Under the pieces are notes generated by a model. That model saw nothing but the letters and a program-made list of their open reading frames with translations, was not told the DNA's origin and ran no database searches. Positions 44,105-53,354 of a DNA stretch of 64,000 bases are shown here, piece by piece. This DNA is from CBDHFN01 sp965262605 (GTDB lineage: Bacteria; Pseudomonadota; Alphaproteobacteria; JASGCL01). How positions within the stretch are numbered: the stretch's first letter is position 1; every line of letters begins with the position of its first letter. Made by a program: the position numbers and the translations under genes. The DNA lies in the NCBI GenBank assembly GCA_965262605.1, contig CBDHFN010000003.1, positions 1,240,001 through 1,304,000 of the forward strand. Direction: 5' to 3'.

Positions 44105-44846
44105 TTTTTGCCTTTCGGTTTTCCGCAATAATTGCCTTTAGTTTTTCATATTCCACAAACCCGGGAATAAAAGACTTATCCTTGGTCGGCATAACGCCTT
44201 GGGAATTGGTAATTATTAAAGCAGGCGTGCCGTTAATGCCCATTTTTCTACCCATATCAAGATTATTTTTAAGCATTGCGCGGTATTGGGTCAATAATTT
44301 ATCGTTAATAAGTTCTTTTTTATCAATTTTTAATTCGTCCGTTAAAATTTCTTGAACAGAGGTTTCAGAAATTTCGCGCGATTTTTGCAATGCACCATGA
44401 TATTCTTCAAATTTGCCATTTTTATGGGCGATTAATGAACCTAGCGCCGCGTTAAATGAGCTTGGGGCAAGAATCGGAAAATCAACCAAAATCCATTTAA
44501 TTTTGCCGTCTTCTTTGACTAATTTCATTAATTCGGGATATATTTTTTTGCAATAACCGCAATTATAATCATAAAATTCAACGATAATAATATCGGCATC
44601 TTTACCATTAATGGCGGGTTGCGATTTATCAGCAATAATTTTTTTCACTAATCCCGCCATGGCATCAATGGAATTTTTTTGATTTTTTGCTTCATATTCT
44701 TGCAAAGCCTCAATAATTATTTCGGGGTTTTTCTTTAAATATTCGGCAATTAAAGCAGGTAATTCTTCTTTTTTAACATTTTGTGCCATAATTGGCGCGC
44801 AAAAACCCCATACTGCCAAGCTTAATATTGTAATATATCTAAACAT
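44094..44846 (-). CDS. DsbA-family periplasmic thiol-disulfide oxidoreductase
   Basis: 250 aa. The signal peptide has a hydrophobic core ITILSLAVWGFCAPIMA, with cleavage near residue 21. A helical N-terminal extension (about 25-80) precedes the thioredoxin fold with FYDYNCGYCKKIYPEL (CGYC redox pair), VDFPILAPSS, and the cis-proline loop GINGTPALII. This form resembles alphaproteobacterial DsbA-like/Com1 proteins with oxidase or isomerase activity. It is first in an operon with map and radC; the ribosome-binding site is AAAAGGA. Confidence 0.92.
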   Translation of the reverse strand: MFRYITILSLAVWGFCAPIMAQNVKKEELPALIAEYLKKNPEIIIEALQEYEAKNQKNSIDAMAGLVKKIIADKSQPAINGKDADIIIVEFYDYNCGYCKKIYPELMKLVKEDGKIKWILVDFPILAPSSFNAALGSLIAHKNGKFEEYHGALQKSREISETSVQEILTDELKIDKKELINDKLLTQYRAMLKNNLDMGRKMGINGTPALIITNSQGVMPTKDKSFIPGFVEYEKLKAIIAENRKAKNGG

Positions 44847-44919
44847 TTATTTTCCTTTTCATTATATTAATATCACAAATTTATAATTTATCAAGTGCCA
44901 TAATTCAGAATTATAAATA

Positions 44920-44947
44920 TTGACTTTGCAATAAATTTTTGTATTAT
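44920..44947 (+). promoter_or_regulatory. Promoter upstream of the membrane protein-ribE operon, placed for a leaderless mRNA
   Basis: TTGACT (44920-44925), 16-base spacer, TATTAT (44942-44947). ATG 44954 is 7 bases after the -10 box and there is no Shine-Dalgarno sequence. The alternative TTG start at 44939 would lie upstream of the expected transcript. Confidence 0.55.
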
Positions 44948-44953
44948 TTAAGT

Positions 44954-45580
44954 ATGATAAAAGGAATAAAAGAATTATTTTGGTCGCAACCCCATAATAT
45001 TGTGGTGTTTCAGGTTTATGCTGTTTTTAATAGCATTGTTAATTTATTGGGAAGTTTGGCGTATTTTAACAACCTTAACTTTAAATTTGCATTTTTGCAA
45101 ATTATTGTTGGTTTAATCGGAATTATGCTCGCATATGTTAGTTATTTCAGAAATTCACTTACAAGTTATTGTCAATGGATTTTTATAATATTAGTGATAA
45201 TTTTCTTGGCTTTTGATATGGTTGGTTCATATTTGTCAGGGGTGCAAATTTATTATATTGCATTAATTATTATTGCGTATCAAACTGCGATTACGACTAA
45301 AAGCAAATTTTGGCAAATTGGCATCATTAATTGTGTTTCGTTTGCATCATTTTATTATGAATATTTTTATGATGATTTTACAATTCCATGGCGTTATATT
45401 GTCTATCGTTTAGGGTTTTCCAGCGAATTTGATGGATTGCAAATTAGTGAATTATTATTTAACCTTAATTCCTTAATATCCATTGAATCGGTGGGGAATA
45501 TTTTGGGCGTGCAAATTTTAGTTTCGCTTTTTGTGGTTGTTAATCATGTTATTCAAATAAATAAAAAATCAGATGTTTAG
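44954..45580 (+). CDS. Multi-pass membrane protein of unknown function (208 aa)
   Basis: Five or six hydrophobic helices; examples are FLQIIVGLIGIMLAYVSYF and WIFIILVIIFLAFDMVGSYL. Size and topology recall small transporters such as PnuC-like proteins, but I see no diagnostic motif. It is the first gene of the ribE-ribH-nusB operon and overlaps ribE by 8 bases, so a link to flavin or vitamin uptake is possible but unproven. Confidence 0.65.
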   Translation: MIKGIKELFWSQPHNIVVFQVYAVFNSIVNLLGSLAYFNNLNFKFAFLQIIVGLIGIMLAYVSYFRNSLTSYCQWIFIILVIIFLAFDMVGSYLSGVQIYYIALIIIAYQTAITTKSKFWQIGIINCVSFASFYYEYFYDDFTIPWRYIVYRLGFSSEFDGLQISELLFNLNSLISIESVGNILGVQILVSLFVVVNHVIQINKKSDV

Positions 45581-46181
45581 TGGCTTAATCCAAGAAATTG
45601 GTAAAATTTCAAAAATTCAACAAACGCCGAATGGGCGCGAATTTACAATTTTTGCCCCGCAAACGGCTAAAAATGCGGTTTTGGGTGCTTCGGTGGCGCA
45701 TAATGGCATTTGCTTAACTATTACGGATATTTACGAAAAAGAATATGCGGTTTGGGCGTCGCCAGAGACGCTTAATATCACTAATTGTCAATTTTGGCAA
45801 CAAGGCGATTCCATTAATTGTGAGGCATCATTGAAAATGGGCGATGAGATGGGCGGGCATTTCGTTATGGGGCATGTTGATTGCATGGGCAAGATAATTT
45901 CGGTGCAAAAATCGGAATCTTGGGGTGTTGAAATCGCATTCCCCCCGCAATATGAAAATTTCTTTGCCCCCAAAGGATCGGTTGCCGTAGACGGATGTTC
46001 GCTTACCATTAACCAAGTTTGGGCAAATAAATTTTCGGTTATGCTGATTCCCCACACATTGCAACACACAAATTTTCATTTATTACGCGAAAATTTGCAA
46101 GTAAATCTTGAAATTGATGTATTTATGCGCTATGCCCATCAGGCGATTAAAGGACAAGCGAATAACCATGCAAAAAAATAA
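45573..46181 (+). CDS. ribE: Riboflavin synthase, alpha subunit
   Basis: 202 aa with two homologous lumazine-binding barrels. It starts with MFSGLIQEIGKI, has GICLTITDI in repeat 1, and has HFVMGHVDCMGKI and VDGCSLTINQVW in repeat 2. It dismutates 6,7-dimethyl-8-ribityllumazine to riboflavin. It overlaps both the upstream membrane protein and ribH. The order ribE-ribH-nusB is the common alphaproteobacterial one. Confidence 0.96.
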   Translation: MFSGLIQEIGKISKIQQTPNGREFTIFAPQTAKNAVLGASVAHNGICLTITDIYEKEYAVWASPETLNITNCQFWQQGDSINCEASLKMGDEMGGHFVMGHVDCMGKIISVQKSESWGVEIAFPPQYENFFAPKGSVAVDGCSLTINQVWANKFSVMLIPHTLQHTNFHLLRENLQVNLEIDVFMRYAHQAIKGQANNHAKK

Positions 46182-46635
46182 AACTAATCAAGAAATAAAA
46201 ATTTTAGCAAAACCATGCAAAATTGCGGTAATTATCGCGAATTTTTATCACGAAATTACCGACCAATTATATCAAGGTGCTCGTGAAATTGCCGATGCGC
46301 ATGGCATAAGCCATGATGTTTTTTTCGTTGATGGCGCGCTTGAAATTCCCCCCAGCATCAGTATTTTGCATAAAAATCATGATTATGATGGGTATTTAGC
46401 CTTGGGGTGCATTATTCGCGGTGAAACCTATCATTTTGAGATAGTCGCCAATGAATCAGCGCGCGGTATTATGGATTTAGGCGTTTTATTTCAAGCTCCG
46501 ATTGGCAATTGCATCTTAACCGTTGAAAATTTAGCCCAAGCCCAAGCCCGCGCCGATATTAACCAAATGAATAAAGGCGGCGATGCTATGCGGGCGTTAA
46601 TTGCTTTGTTGAAAATTGTGCAACATGGACAATAA
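46168..46635 (+). CDS. ribH: 6,7-dimethyl-8-ribityllumazine synthase
   Basis: 155 aa from ATG 46168, preceded by AAGGACAAG; an earlier in-frame ATG (46108) lies inside ribE and is rejected. IIANFYHEITDQLYQGA, the VDGALEIPPSISIL segment, LGCIIRGETYHFEIV and the GNCILTVENLAQAQARAD end are family motifs. It makes the substrate of RibE and forms an icosahedral or pentameric shell. It overlaps nusB by 11 bases. Confidence 0.96.
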   Translation: MQKNKTNQEIKILAKPCKIAVIIANFYHEITDQLYQGAREIADAHGISHDVFFVDGALEIPPSISILHKNHDYDGYLALGCIIRGETYHFEIVANESARGIMDLGVLFQAPIGNCILTVENLAQAQARADINQMNKGGDAMRALIALLKIVQHGQ

Positions 46636-47086
46636 TTCGCCCACCCCCCACGCAAGAATCGGTTCGCGCCTAAAAGCCGTGCAAATTATTTACGGCTTGA
46701 AATTTAATGAAAAGCCCCTGAATATCGCAATTTACGATGCCTTAAAATATAAAATGGATAGCGATAATGCCGAAGTGCTTTTATCACAAGATTACACCAC
46801 TAAATTATGCGAATATTACCTTAAAATGGAGGATAATATTCTGAATATTTTAGAAAAACATCTGAAATTATCAGGGCGCACTTTGGATAGTTGCGATATG
46901 ATTTTAATTATTATATTGGCACTGGCGATAAGCGAAATTTTGGGCGGATTAAGCGATAAACCCGCAATTACCATCAAAAGTTGGTTGCAAATTACCGAAG
47001 ATTTCTTTCCAAATCCAGATGCGTGCCCGACTAAAATTGTCCATGCGGTTATTGATTCTGTTCAAAAAACCACTGAAACTTTTTGA
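46625..47086 (+). CDS. nusB: Transcription antitermination factor NusB
   Basis: 153 aa from ATG 46625. All-helical RNA-binding protein of the rRNA antitermination complex. The RLKAVQIIYGLKFN start and the C-terminal segment with ALAISEILGGLSDKPAITIK and a final VHAVIDSVQKT fit the family. The ITIKSWLQITEDFF motif stands where other members have INEYVELAKKF. Sequence similarity is moderate but the context (after ribH) is decisive. It is the last gene of the operon. Confidence 0.9.
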   Translation: MDNNSPTPHARIGSRLKAVQIIYGLKFNEKPLNIAIYDALKYKMDSDNAEVLLSQDYTTKLCEYYLKMEDNILNILEKHLKLSGRTLDSCDMILIIILALAISEILGGLSDKPAITIKSWLQITEDFFPNPDACPTKIVHAVIDSVQKTTETF

Positions 47087-47124
47087 TTTACGACATAATT
47101 TTTGAAAATCATTAACTTTTTTAA

Positions 47125-47152
47125 TTGTAAATAACAAAAAACAAGCTATAAT
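47125..47152 (+). promoter_or_regulatory. Promoter of the GlxA-type regulator operon
   Basis: TTGTAA (47125-47130), 16-base spacer, perfect TATAAT (47147-47152), 36 bases before ATG 47189. Confidence 0.6.
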
Positions 47153-47188
47153 GTCGTATATTTGTCATTAAACTTAAAGGGTATTATA

Positions 47189-48187
47189 ATGTTTAAGAAA
47201 AATCCTAATTATCGTCCGATATTTTATTCTTCGCCCGAAGATGATATAGTGCATGTATCTTTTTTGTTGGTTCCTGATTTTTCAATGATTGCATTTTCGT
47301 CAATGATTGAGGCGATGCGTCTTGCCAATTGGCTTAGCGGTAAAATTTTATTTGAATGGCAAATTATTTCCAAAGACGGATTGCCAGTTTGCGCATCAAA
47401 CGGCATTGAAATGCCAGCTCTAAACGATATAAGCGCGATTAATAAAAAACATAATTTAGTCGTATGCAGCGGCATTAATGCCCATAATTACAGCGATAAT
47501 ATGGTGTTTGGTTGGTTGCGCCGTTGGGCGCGTGAAGGGTGCTATATCGGCGCAATATGCACGGGGGCTTTGATTTTGGCTAAGGCGGGATTGTTAAATA
47601 ATTATCGGTGCACCGTGCATTGGGCAAATATTGAATCATTTCACGAAGAATTCCCCGATGTAGATTTACGCGCTGAATTATTTGAAAGCGATAAGGATAG
47701 GTTTACTTGCGCGGGCGGGGTTGCATCAATTGATATGGTATTGCATGATATTACCATGCGTTTTGGGCATGAATTAGCATCAAAAATTGCCGACCAATGT
47801 ATGCACGACCGCATTCGTGATGGGCATGATAATCAACGATTACCGATTAATGCAAGATTGGGCATTTCAAATCCTAAATTAGTGCAAGCTATCGGCGTTA
47901 TGGAAAAACATACCGAAGAAGTCATTGACCGCGAGGAAATTGCCGCCATGGTTGGTTTGTCGCGCCGTCAATTAGAACGATTATTTCGCCGTTATTTAAA
48001 TACTTCGCCCGCGCGATATTATCTTAAAATCCGATTGGAAAGATCAAAAAATTTATTAAGTCAAACGACCATGCCTATCACGGAAATTGCGTTTGCGTCT
48101 GGGTTTTCTTCGGCATCGCATTTTTCTAAATGCTATCGTGATTTATTTGGCGTTACACCGCGCCTTGCCCGTAATGAAGGACATTAA
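47189..48187 (+). CDS. GlxA-family AraC-type transcription regulator
   Basis: 332 aa. The N-terminal DJ-1/PfpI-like domain (about 10-190) has the nucleophile-elbow Cys in GAICTGALILAKAGLL (about 123). The C-terminal AraC domain has two helix-turn-helix units: EEIAAMVGLSRRQLERLFRR, then ITEIAFASGFSSASHFSKCY. The subgroup includes GbdR/CdhR-type regulators of glycine betaine and carnitine metabolism. The TTG at 47162 is rejected; ATG 47189 has AAAGGGTA upstream. The FAD oxidoreductase/GcvT cluster downstream is a plausible target. The stop overlaps the next ATG by one base. Confidence 0.92.
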   Translation: MFKKNPNYRPIFYSSPEDDIVHVSFLLVPDFSMIAFSSMIEAMRLANWLSGKILFEWQIISKDGLPVCASNGIEMPALNDISAINKKHNLVVCSGINAHNYSDNMVFGWLRRWAREGCYIGAICTGALILAKAGLLNNYRCTVHWANIESFHEEFPDVDLRAELFESDKDRFTCAGGVASIDMVLHDITMRFGHELASKIADQCMHDRIRDGHDNQRLPINARLGISNPKLVQAIGVMEKHTEEVIDREEIAAMVGLSRRQLERLFRRYLNTSPARYYLKIRLERSKNLLSQTTMPITEIAFASGFSSASHFSKCYRDLFGVTPRLARNEGH

Positions 48188-49014
48188 TGCCCGATAATTT
48201 TGCCAAAATTCTGCCTTCGCGATATATTATTGCTGTGGGTGCGATTCGGGGGCACGCCCAAAAATTAAAAAAATTTCATCAACAAATTGCCCATTTTATT
48301 ACCCCCCAAGATACGATAATTTATGGCGGGGATATTTTTAACGGGCTTCATTCCCAAGAAACTATTCATGAATTATTGCAATTTCGTTGTTGGTTTTTGG
48401 CGCATAGCCCGTGGGTGAATACGGGGCGATTTATCACGCTGAATGGGTTAAGCGAAGAAATTTTTACCAAATTATTTAGTTTGCATTTAGCCGATAATCC
48501 CGATGAAATTTGTGAATTTGCCATGCAGTATGGGCTTAACCATGCGTTTCAAGATTTCGGATGTTCGCTATCATTATTGCAAAAAAATATCCGCGCGAAT
48601 GGCGAACCAAACCGCGCCATGATTGCCGCATGGACGCGTTCTTTGCGCCATGCGGTGCGCGATTCGCATGGTTTGCTTGCTTATTTAGAAAATTGTAAAT
48701 TCATGGCTTATTCCAGCAATAAGCAATATTTATTTATTAATTCTGGACTTAATCCCGATGAGCCACTGATGACGCAAGGCGATAATTTCTGGCTTTCGGG
48801 CAAAAATTTTCATGCCCAAGCAAGAAATTATAGCAATTTTAAAACGATTGTCAGGGCATGCAATCATTGGCGAATGCACGACCCGATTCAAGAAAAACCG
48901 ATTTTTACGCCCGAATTAATCACGCTTGATGCCGCAGATGATTCGCTTAATGCCGTAATTTTTCGCGCCGATGGTAATATTAATGGCGAAAAACCACAAA
49001 TTTTAACATTATAA
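48187..49014 (+). CDS. Degenerate calcineurin-like phosphoesterase
   Basis: 275 aa. The layout recalls Ser/Thr-phosphatase metallophosphoesterases, but the metal ligands are changed. AVGAIRGHAQKL stands where GDIHG is expected, and IIYGGDIFNG replaces GDYVDRG. LITLNGLSEE occupies the GNHE position and IVRACNHWR the later His motif. It probably lacks catalytic activity or uses other residues. It is coupled to the regulator gene by a one-base overlap, so it may modulate that regulator or belong to the same pathway. Confidence 0.6.
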   Translation: MPDNFAKILPSRYIIAVGAIRGHAQKLKKFHQQIAHFITPQDTIIYGGDIFNGLHSQETIHELLQFRCWFLAHSPWVNTGRFITLNGLSEEIFTKLFSLHLADNPDEICEFAMQYGLNHAFQDFGCSLSLLQKNIRANGEPNRAMIAAWTRSLRHAVRDSHGLLAYLENCKFMAYSSNKQYLFINSGLNPDEPLMTQGDNFWLSGKNFHAQARNYSNFKTIVRACNHWRMHDPIQEKPIFTPELITLDAADDSLNAVIFRADGNINGEKPQILTL

Positions 49015-49064
49015 TTCATTAAGCAAAAATGGAATTATATTTGAATGAACATATATAATTTATG

Positions 49065-49093
49065 TTGACTCTGCAATTGAAAAAAGTTAAATA
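49065..49093 (+). promoter_or_regulatory. Promoter of the FAD oxidoreductase operon, placed for a leaderless mRNA
   Basis: TTGACT (49065-49070), 17-base spacer, TAAATA (49088-49093). ATG 49100 is 7 bases after the -10 box. No ribosome-binding site exists between them. Confidence 0.5.
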
Positions 49094-49099
49094 TTGGGT

Positions 49100-50695
49100 A
49101 TGACTAAAAAATATGATGCAATTATAGTAGGCGCGGGGCATAATGGCTTGGTGGCTGCGTGCTATTTACAAAAAGCTGGCTTGAAATGTATCGCGCTGGA
49201 ACGCTCTGATATAGTGGGCGGGGCGGCTGTTTCGCGATCCTTGCACCCTGAATATACTTATACAAATTGTTCATATGTCAACAGCTTATTTCGCCCCAAT
49301 ATTATGCGTCATTTAGAATTGGGTAAATATGGTTTGCAAGTAATTCCATTTCAATCATCGGTGATGTTTTCTGAATCGGGCGAACATTTTGCCTTATATG
49401 CAGGCGACCATTACGCCATGCGCCGTGAAATTCATCGCCATTCCCCGATTGATTGCGACGCATATGATGAATTTAATAATGCTGTTGTCAGGCAATGCCG
49501 ATATATTAAGCCTTTGTTGGAGCGCACCGCCCCAGACCCAGTAAGGTTAGCCCCAAGGGATATTCACGAATTATTATATATATTAAAGCGATTTCATGGT
49601 TTGGGCGCGCGCGAATTATCGGAAACATACCGATTTTACACTTCTTCGGTGGCTGATTATGTCAGTGATTATATTACGCACCCTGCGTTAAGGGCAATGT
49701 TTGGCGGCAATGGTATTATTGGCACGGGCATGGGGGTTTATTCGCCGGGCACTGCATATGTTTTATTGCATCATTTTATGGGTGATATAGACGGCACGAT
49801 TGCGTCATGGGGCTTTTCAAGGGGGGGCATGGGCGCAATTACCAAGGCGTTAAAGCTTTGTTTTGAAGACCATGGTGGCGAAGTGCTTGTCAATTCCGAA
49901 GTATCCGAAATCTTATCAAAAAATAATCAAGCTTACGGCGTGGTTTGCGAAAATGGCAATGAATATCGCGCCGATTTAATTATTTCGGGCATGGATATTA
50001 ACCGCACCATGCTTAAACATGTCAAGGCAGATGCGCTTCCCAGTGATTATATCAAGGCAGTTAAGCGATTTAAATTTCGTGGTTCGTCAGGCAAGATTAA
50101 CATTGCGCTGAAATCTGCGCCAAGTTTTCGGGGTATCCCGCCAAAATCAAAAGTTTTATCGGGCACAATTTATACTTGCGATAGTTTGGAATATTTGGAA
50201 AAAGCGTATCAAAATTGGAAATATGGCGAATGGTCTGAAAATCCTTATGTGGAATTATTATTGCCAAGTTATATTGATCCCACAATGGCACCCGAAGGCG
50301 GTTTTGTTGCCACCGTATTTGTGCAATATTGCCCGTATCAATTATCGGGCAATCGCCCATGGACTCCTGAATTAAAGGAAGAATTTGCGCAAACATGCTT
50401 GAATCGCATTGCGTTATTTAGCCCCGATTTCAAGGATTTGATTTTGCATAAAGAAGTGCGCACGCCCTTTGATATTGAACAAGAAGTTGGCATTACCGAA
50501 GGAAATATTTTCCAAGGCGAGCTTTCATTAGACCAATTATTATTTAACCGCCCTGTGCCCGGGTATAGCGATTACCGAACCCCGATTAAAGGCTTATTTG
50601 TCGCAAGTTCATCAACACATCCGGGGGGTGGCGTGATGGGTGCGCCGGGCATGAACGCCGCACGGGAAATATTAAAAGAATTGGGTAAGCAATGA
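49100..50695 (+). CDS. Phytoene-desaturase-like FAD oxidoreductase (PYROXD2-type)
   Basis: 531 aa from ATG 49100. The dinucleotide-binding motif DAIIVGAGHNGLVAACYLQ is followed by the ALERSDIVGGAAVS motif. The C-terminal FAD segment GLFVASSSTHPGGGVMGAPG, typical of carotenoid-desaturase/PYROXD2 relatives, closes the fold. The family oxidises C-C or C-N bonds; no substrate can be assigned. It overlaps a second, related oxidoreductase by 4 bases and then a GcvT-like protein, which suggests amine or methyl-group metabolism rather than carotenoid synthesis. Confidence 0.88.
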   Translation: MTKKYDAIIVGAGHNGLVAACYLQKAGLKCIALERSDIVGGAAVSRSLHPEYTYTNCSYVNSLFRPNIMRHLELGKYGLQVIPFQSSVMFSESGEHFALYAGDHYAMRREIHRHSPIDCDAYDEFNNAVVRQCRYIKPLLERTAPDPVRLAPRDIHELLYILKRFHGLGARELSETYRFYTSSVADYVSDYITHPALRAMFGGNGIIGTGMGVYSPGTAYVLLHHFMGDIDGTIASWGFSRGGMGAITKALKLCFEDHGGEVLVNSEVSEILSKNNQAYGVVCENGNEYRADLIISGMDINRTMLKHVKADALPSDYIKAVKRFKFRGSSGKINIALKSAPSFRGIPPKSKVLSGTIYTCDSLEYLEKAYQNWKYGEWSENPYVELLLPSYIDPTMAPEGGFVATVFVQYCPYQLSGNRPWTPELKEEFAQTCLNRIALFSPDFKDLILHKEVRTPFDIEQEVGITEGNIFQGELSLDQLLFNRPVPGYSDYRTPIKGLFVASSSTHPGGGVMGAPGMNAAREILKELGKQ

Positions 50696-52098
50696 ATAAA
50701 CCAGATATTATCATCATTGGCGCGGGGCTTAACGGCTTAAATGCCGCATTGCACGCGAAAAAGCAAGGCAAAACCCCCCTGATTATTGAGCAAAGCGGGC
50801 AAATTGGCGGTTTGGCGGAATATGCCGATATTAATTTTGGCTATCCGCAAAATCATGCCGAATTATCGGCGCATGGCGAAAAACATGGCGAAATAGTTAA
50901 TGTGCTTGATGGTGATGGGCGAGTTTTAATCGTAGGCGAAAAAGTTTTGGATAATTTTGGCAAAATTCACCCAGAAAGCCAAAATTATATGGCGCAAATG
51001 GCGCAATATCGGGAATTTGCAAAAATTTGGGCGCAATTAATGGCGCGTCCCGCCCCAAAATTAGAAGAAAATACCATGGCGGATTTTGCTTTTTATGCTA
51101 AAACGGCTTTAAGGGCGCGCATGTTGGGTAAATCGCAATTGCGCTTATTCATGAAAATTATTTTAAGCAGTATTCATGATGTTATGCTTGATGAAATTCA
51201 TGATGAGCTTTTGGCATCTTTGCCGATGATGTGGTCGGTGCTTGGGTCGCGGCTTTCACCACGCATGGCGGGCAGTTTTTGGACATTCTTAATCAGGCAT
51301 CAGCAACCCATTCGCTTAATTGAAGCCAATAGCTTGATTAATAATTGGCAAAAAAAATTGCAAAAACATGATATTTCGGTGAAATATCACAGCAAAATTA
51401 ATAAAATCATGGTAAGTAATCAAGAAATTCAAGGAGTGGTTTTGGCTGATGGCGAAGAAATATTATGCCGTCATGTCATATCCACGATTGGCGCAAAAGC
51501 AACCACAGATTTAATTGGAGGCAGGCATTTTGATACGGAAATCTTGCGCCGAGCCGAAAATTTTAGAACCCGCGCGAATATGGCGGTGGCAAAGGCTAAA
51601 ATTACCCATGCGGCAAGCACCCCCGGGCGAATTTTCAGCCTAACTTATGGTGCAAATGGGCTTGATAAGGCTTTTGATGAATTTCAATTTGGCGCAATGC
51701 CACAAAAATTACCCTTGGTTATTACGATTCATGGCGACGAAGCAATGATTAAAATCCCTTATGTCAATGAAGATTGTCAATTTCATGAATTAGTTCAAGC
51801 TGTTAATGATTCATTGGCAATTGTTGCGCGCGATTCGGGATTAAATTGCGAAATTACCGAAATTCAAACACCCAAAAATATTGCGGATAAATATAATATT
51901 GCTGGCGGGCATTGGCATCACGGCGATTTAACCATGGACCAAAGCCTTATGGTGCGCCCTTTCTTTGATTTTGCTAATTATAAAACTACAATAAATGGTT
52001 TATATATTGGTGGCGCAGAAACGCATCCGGGTGGTGATGTGCATGGCATGAATGGCGTGCATGCCCTTCATGCTTTAATTAATCAAGGGGGCAAATAA
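50692..52098 (+). CDS. Second phytoene-desaturase-like FAD oxidoreductase
   Basis: 468 aa. DIIIIGAGLNGLNAALHAKK and the IIEQSGQIGGLAEYAD motif form the FAD site. The C-terminal GLYIGGAETHPGGDVHGMNG parallels the previous protein's GGG segment. It is shorter and more diverged in the middle than its neighbour, so the two may form a heterodimer or act in sequence. It is coupled at both ends (4-base overlap upstream, 1-base overlap downstream). Confidence 0.87.
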   Translation: MNKPDIIIIGAGLNGLNAALHAKKQGKTPLIIEQSGQIGGLAEYADINFGYPQNHAELSAHGEKHGEIVNVLDGDGRVLIVGEKVLDNFGKIHPESQNYMAQMAQYREFAKIWAQLMARPAPKLEENTMADFAFYAKTALRARMLGKSQLRLFMKIILSSIHDVMLDEIHDELLASLPMMWSVLGSRLSPRMAGSFWTFLIRHQQPIRLIEANSLINNWQKKLQKHDISVKYHSKINKIMVSNQEIQGVVLADGEEILCRHVISTIGAKATTDLIGGRHFDTEILRRAENFRTRANMAVAKAKITHAASTPGRIFSLTYGANGLDKAFDEFQFGAMPQKLPLVITIHGDEAMIKIPYVNEDCQFHELVQAVNDSLAIVARDSGLNCEITEIQTPKNIADKYNIAGGHWHHGDLTMDQSLMVRPFFDFANYKTTINGLYIGGAETHPGGDVHGMNGVHALHALINQGGK

Positions 52099-53282
52099 TG
52101 ACGGATATTTCCTTGCCAACGAAAATGGGTAAAATTGCTTCACCATTTGAACAAGTATCATTTGCGCAAATGAAATCATATGAAATTGTCGGCTGGGCGG
52201 GTTACCGAACGGCGGCAACTTACGAAGATATTGTCACTGAATATGGCGCACTTCGCAATCAGTGCGGGGTTATAGATATTTCACCGATGCATAAATACCG
52301 AATTATCGGTAAAGACGCGCTGGATTTTTGTAATAAAATTATGACGCGTGATATTACTAAATTAGCGGTTAATCGGGTATTTTATAGTATTTGGTGCGAT
52401 GAACGAGGCATGATTATTGATGATGGCACTTTATTTCGTGTTGCGGAACAAGAATTTTGGTTATGTTGTCAAGAACCCCAATTTTCATGGCTTACGCTTA
52501 ATAAATCGGGTTTTGAAGTTGAAATAAGCGATATTACCGAGGCAATTCCCGCCTTGGCAATTCAAGGACCAACCTCGTTTGCGGTGTTAAGCAACGCGGG
52601 TTATGATATTGAACATCTTAAACCATTTGGAATTTGGCACGGCAAGGGTGTTATGATTTCACGCACGGGCTTTACTGGTGATTTAGGGTATGAAATATGG
52701 TGCTTGGAGGGCACAAATCATTGCGAAATTTGGCAAAATTTGTTTGAAGCAGGTAAACATCTTGGCATTGCGCCAGTCGGTATGCAGGCTTTGGATTTAA
52801 CGCGTATTGAAGCGGGATTTTTGGCGGTTAATATTGACATTATGGGGTCGCGATTCGCCAGTAAGTTAAATCGCGCCCGCACCCCATGGGAAGCAGGCTT
52901 GGGCTGGCTTATCCCCAAAGAAAAAGAATTTTATAATGGCATGAATGCGATAAAAAAATCAAAAAATTCCATGCGATGCGCCTTAATTCCCGTTGATATT
53001 GAATTTAACAAAAATGCCGCTAAATCATTGATTTATTATAATAAAAAAGAATGGATTGGGCATATAACCAGCGCGCTTTGGTCGCCGACTCTGAAACGCA
53101 ATGTTGGTTATGCGGAAATTAAAGCCCCTTATTTTGAAGAAAAATATTTGCATAAAATTTTTGCCGAAGTATACCATGAATCCGAAGGGCAATTTATACC
53201 CATTTGGGCAAAATTAACGCCGTGCGAAAAGCCTTTTTTTAACCCGAAACGCAAAACGCAAACGCCACCCTCGAGGTTTTAA
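52098..53282 (+). CDS. GcvT-like aminomethyltransferase
   Basis: 394 aa, glycine-cleavage T-protein fold. GVIDISPMHKYRIIGKDALDF with the conserved Asp, the YSIWCDERGMIIDDGTLFRV segment, LAIQGPTSFAVL, SRTGFTGDLGYEIW and a C-terminal barrel are all present. It resembles the tetrahydrofolate-dependent demethylase branch (GcvT/DmdA/sarcosine-type) more than true GcvT, since no gcvH or gcvP is nearby. Together with the two FAD enzymes it could transfer a methyl or methylene group from an N- or S-methylated compound to folate. It starts 1 base inside the preceding stop. Confidence 0.88.
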   Translation: MTDISLPTKMGKIASPFEQVSFAQMKSYEIVGWAGYRTAATYEDIVTEYGALRNQCGVIDISPMHKYRIIGKDALDFCNKIMTRDITKLAVNRVFYSIWCDERGMIIDDGTLFRVAEQEFWLCCQEPQFSWLTLNKSGFEVEISDITEAIPALAIQGPTSFAVLSNAGYDIEHLKPFGIWHGKGVMISRTGFTGDLGYEIWCLEGTNHCEIWQNLFEAGKHLGIAPVGMQALDLTRIEAGFLAVNIDIMGSRFASKLNRARTPWEAGLGWLIPKEKEFYNGMNAIKKSKNSMRCALIPVDIEFNKNAAKSLIYYNKKEWIGHITSALWSPTLKRNVGYAEIKAPYFEEKYLHKIFAEVYHESEGQFIPIWAKLTPCEKPFFNPKRKTQTPPSRF

Positions 53283-53354
53283 AATAATTCTTGCATTATA
53301 GTTATTTTTAAAATATATAACATTTGACAATATTTTTACCAGAAAGCAAGTCAA

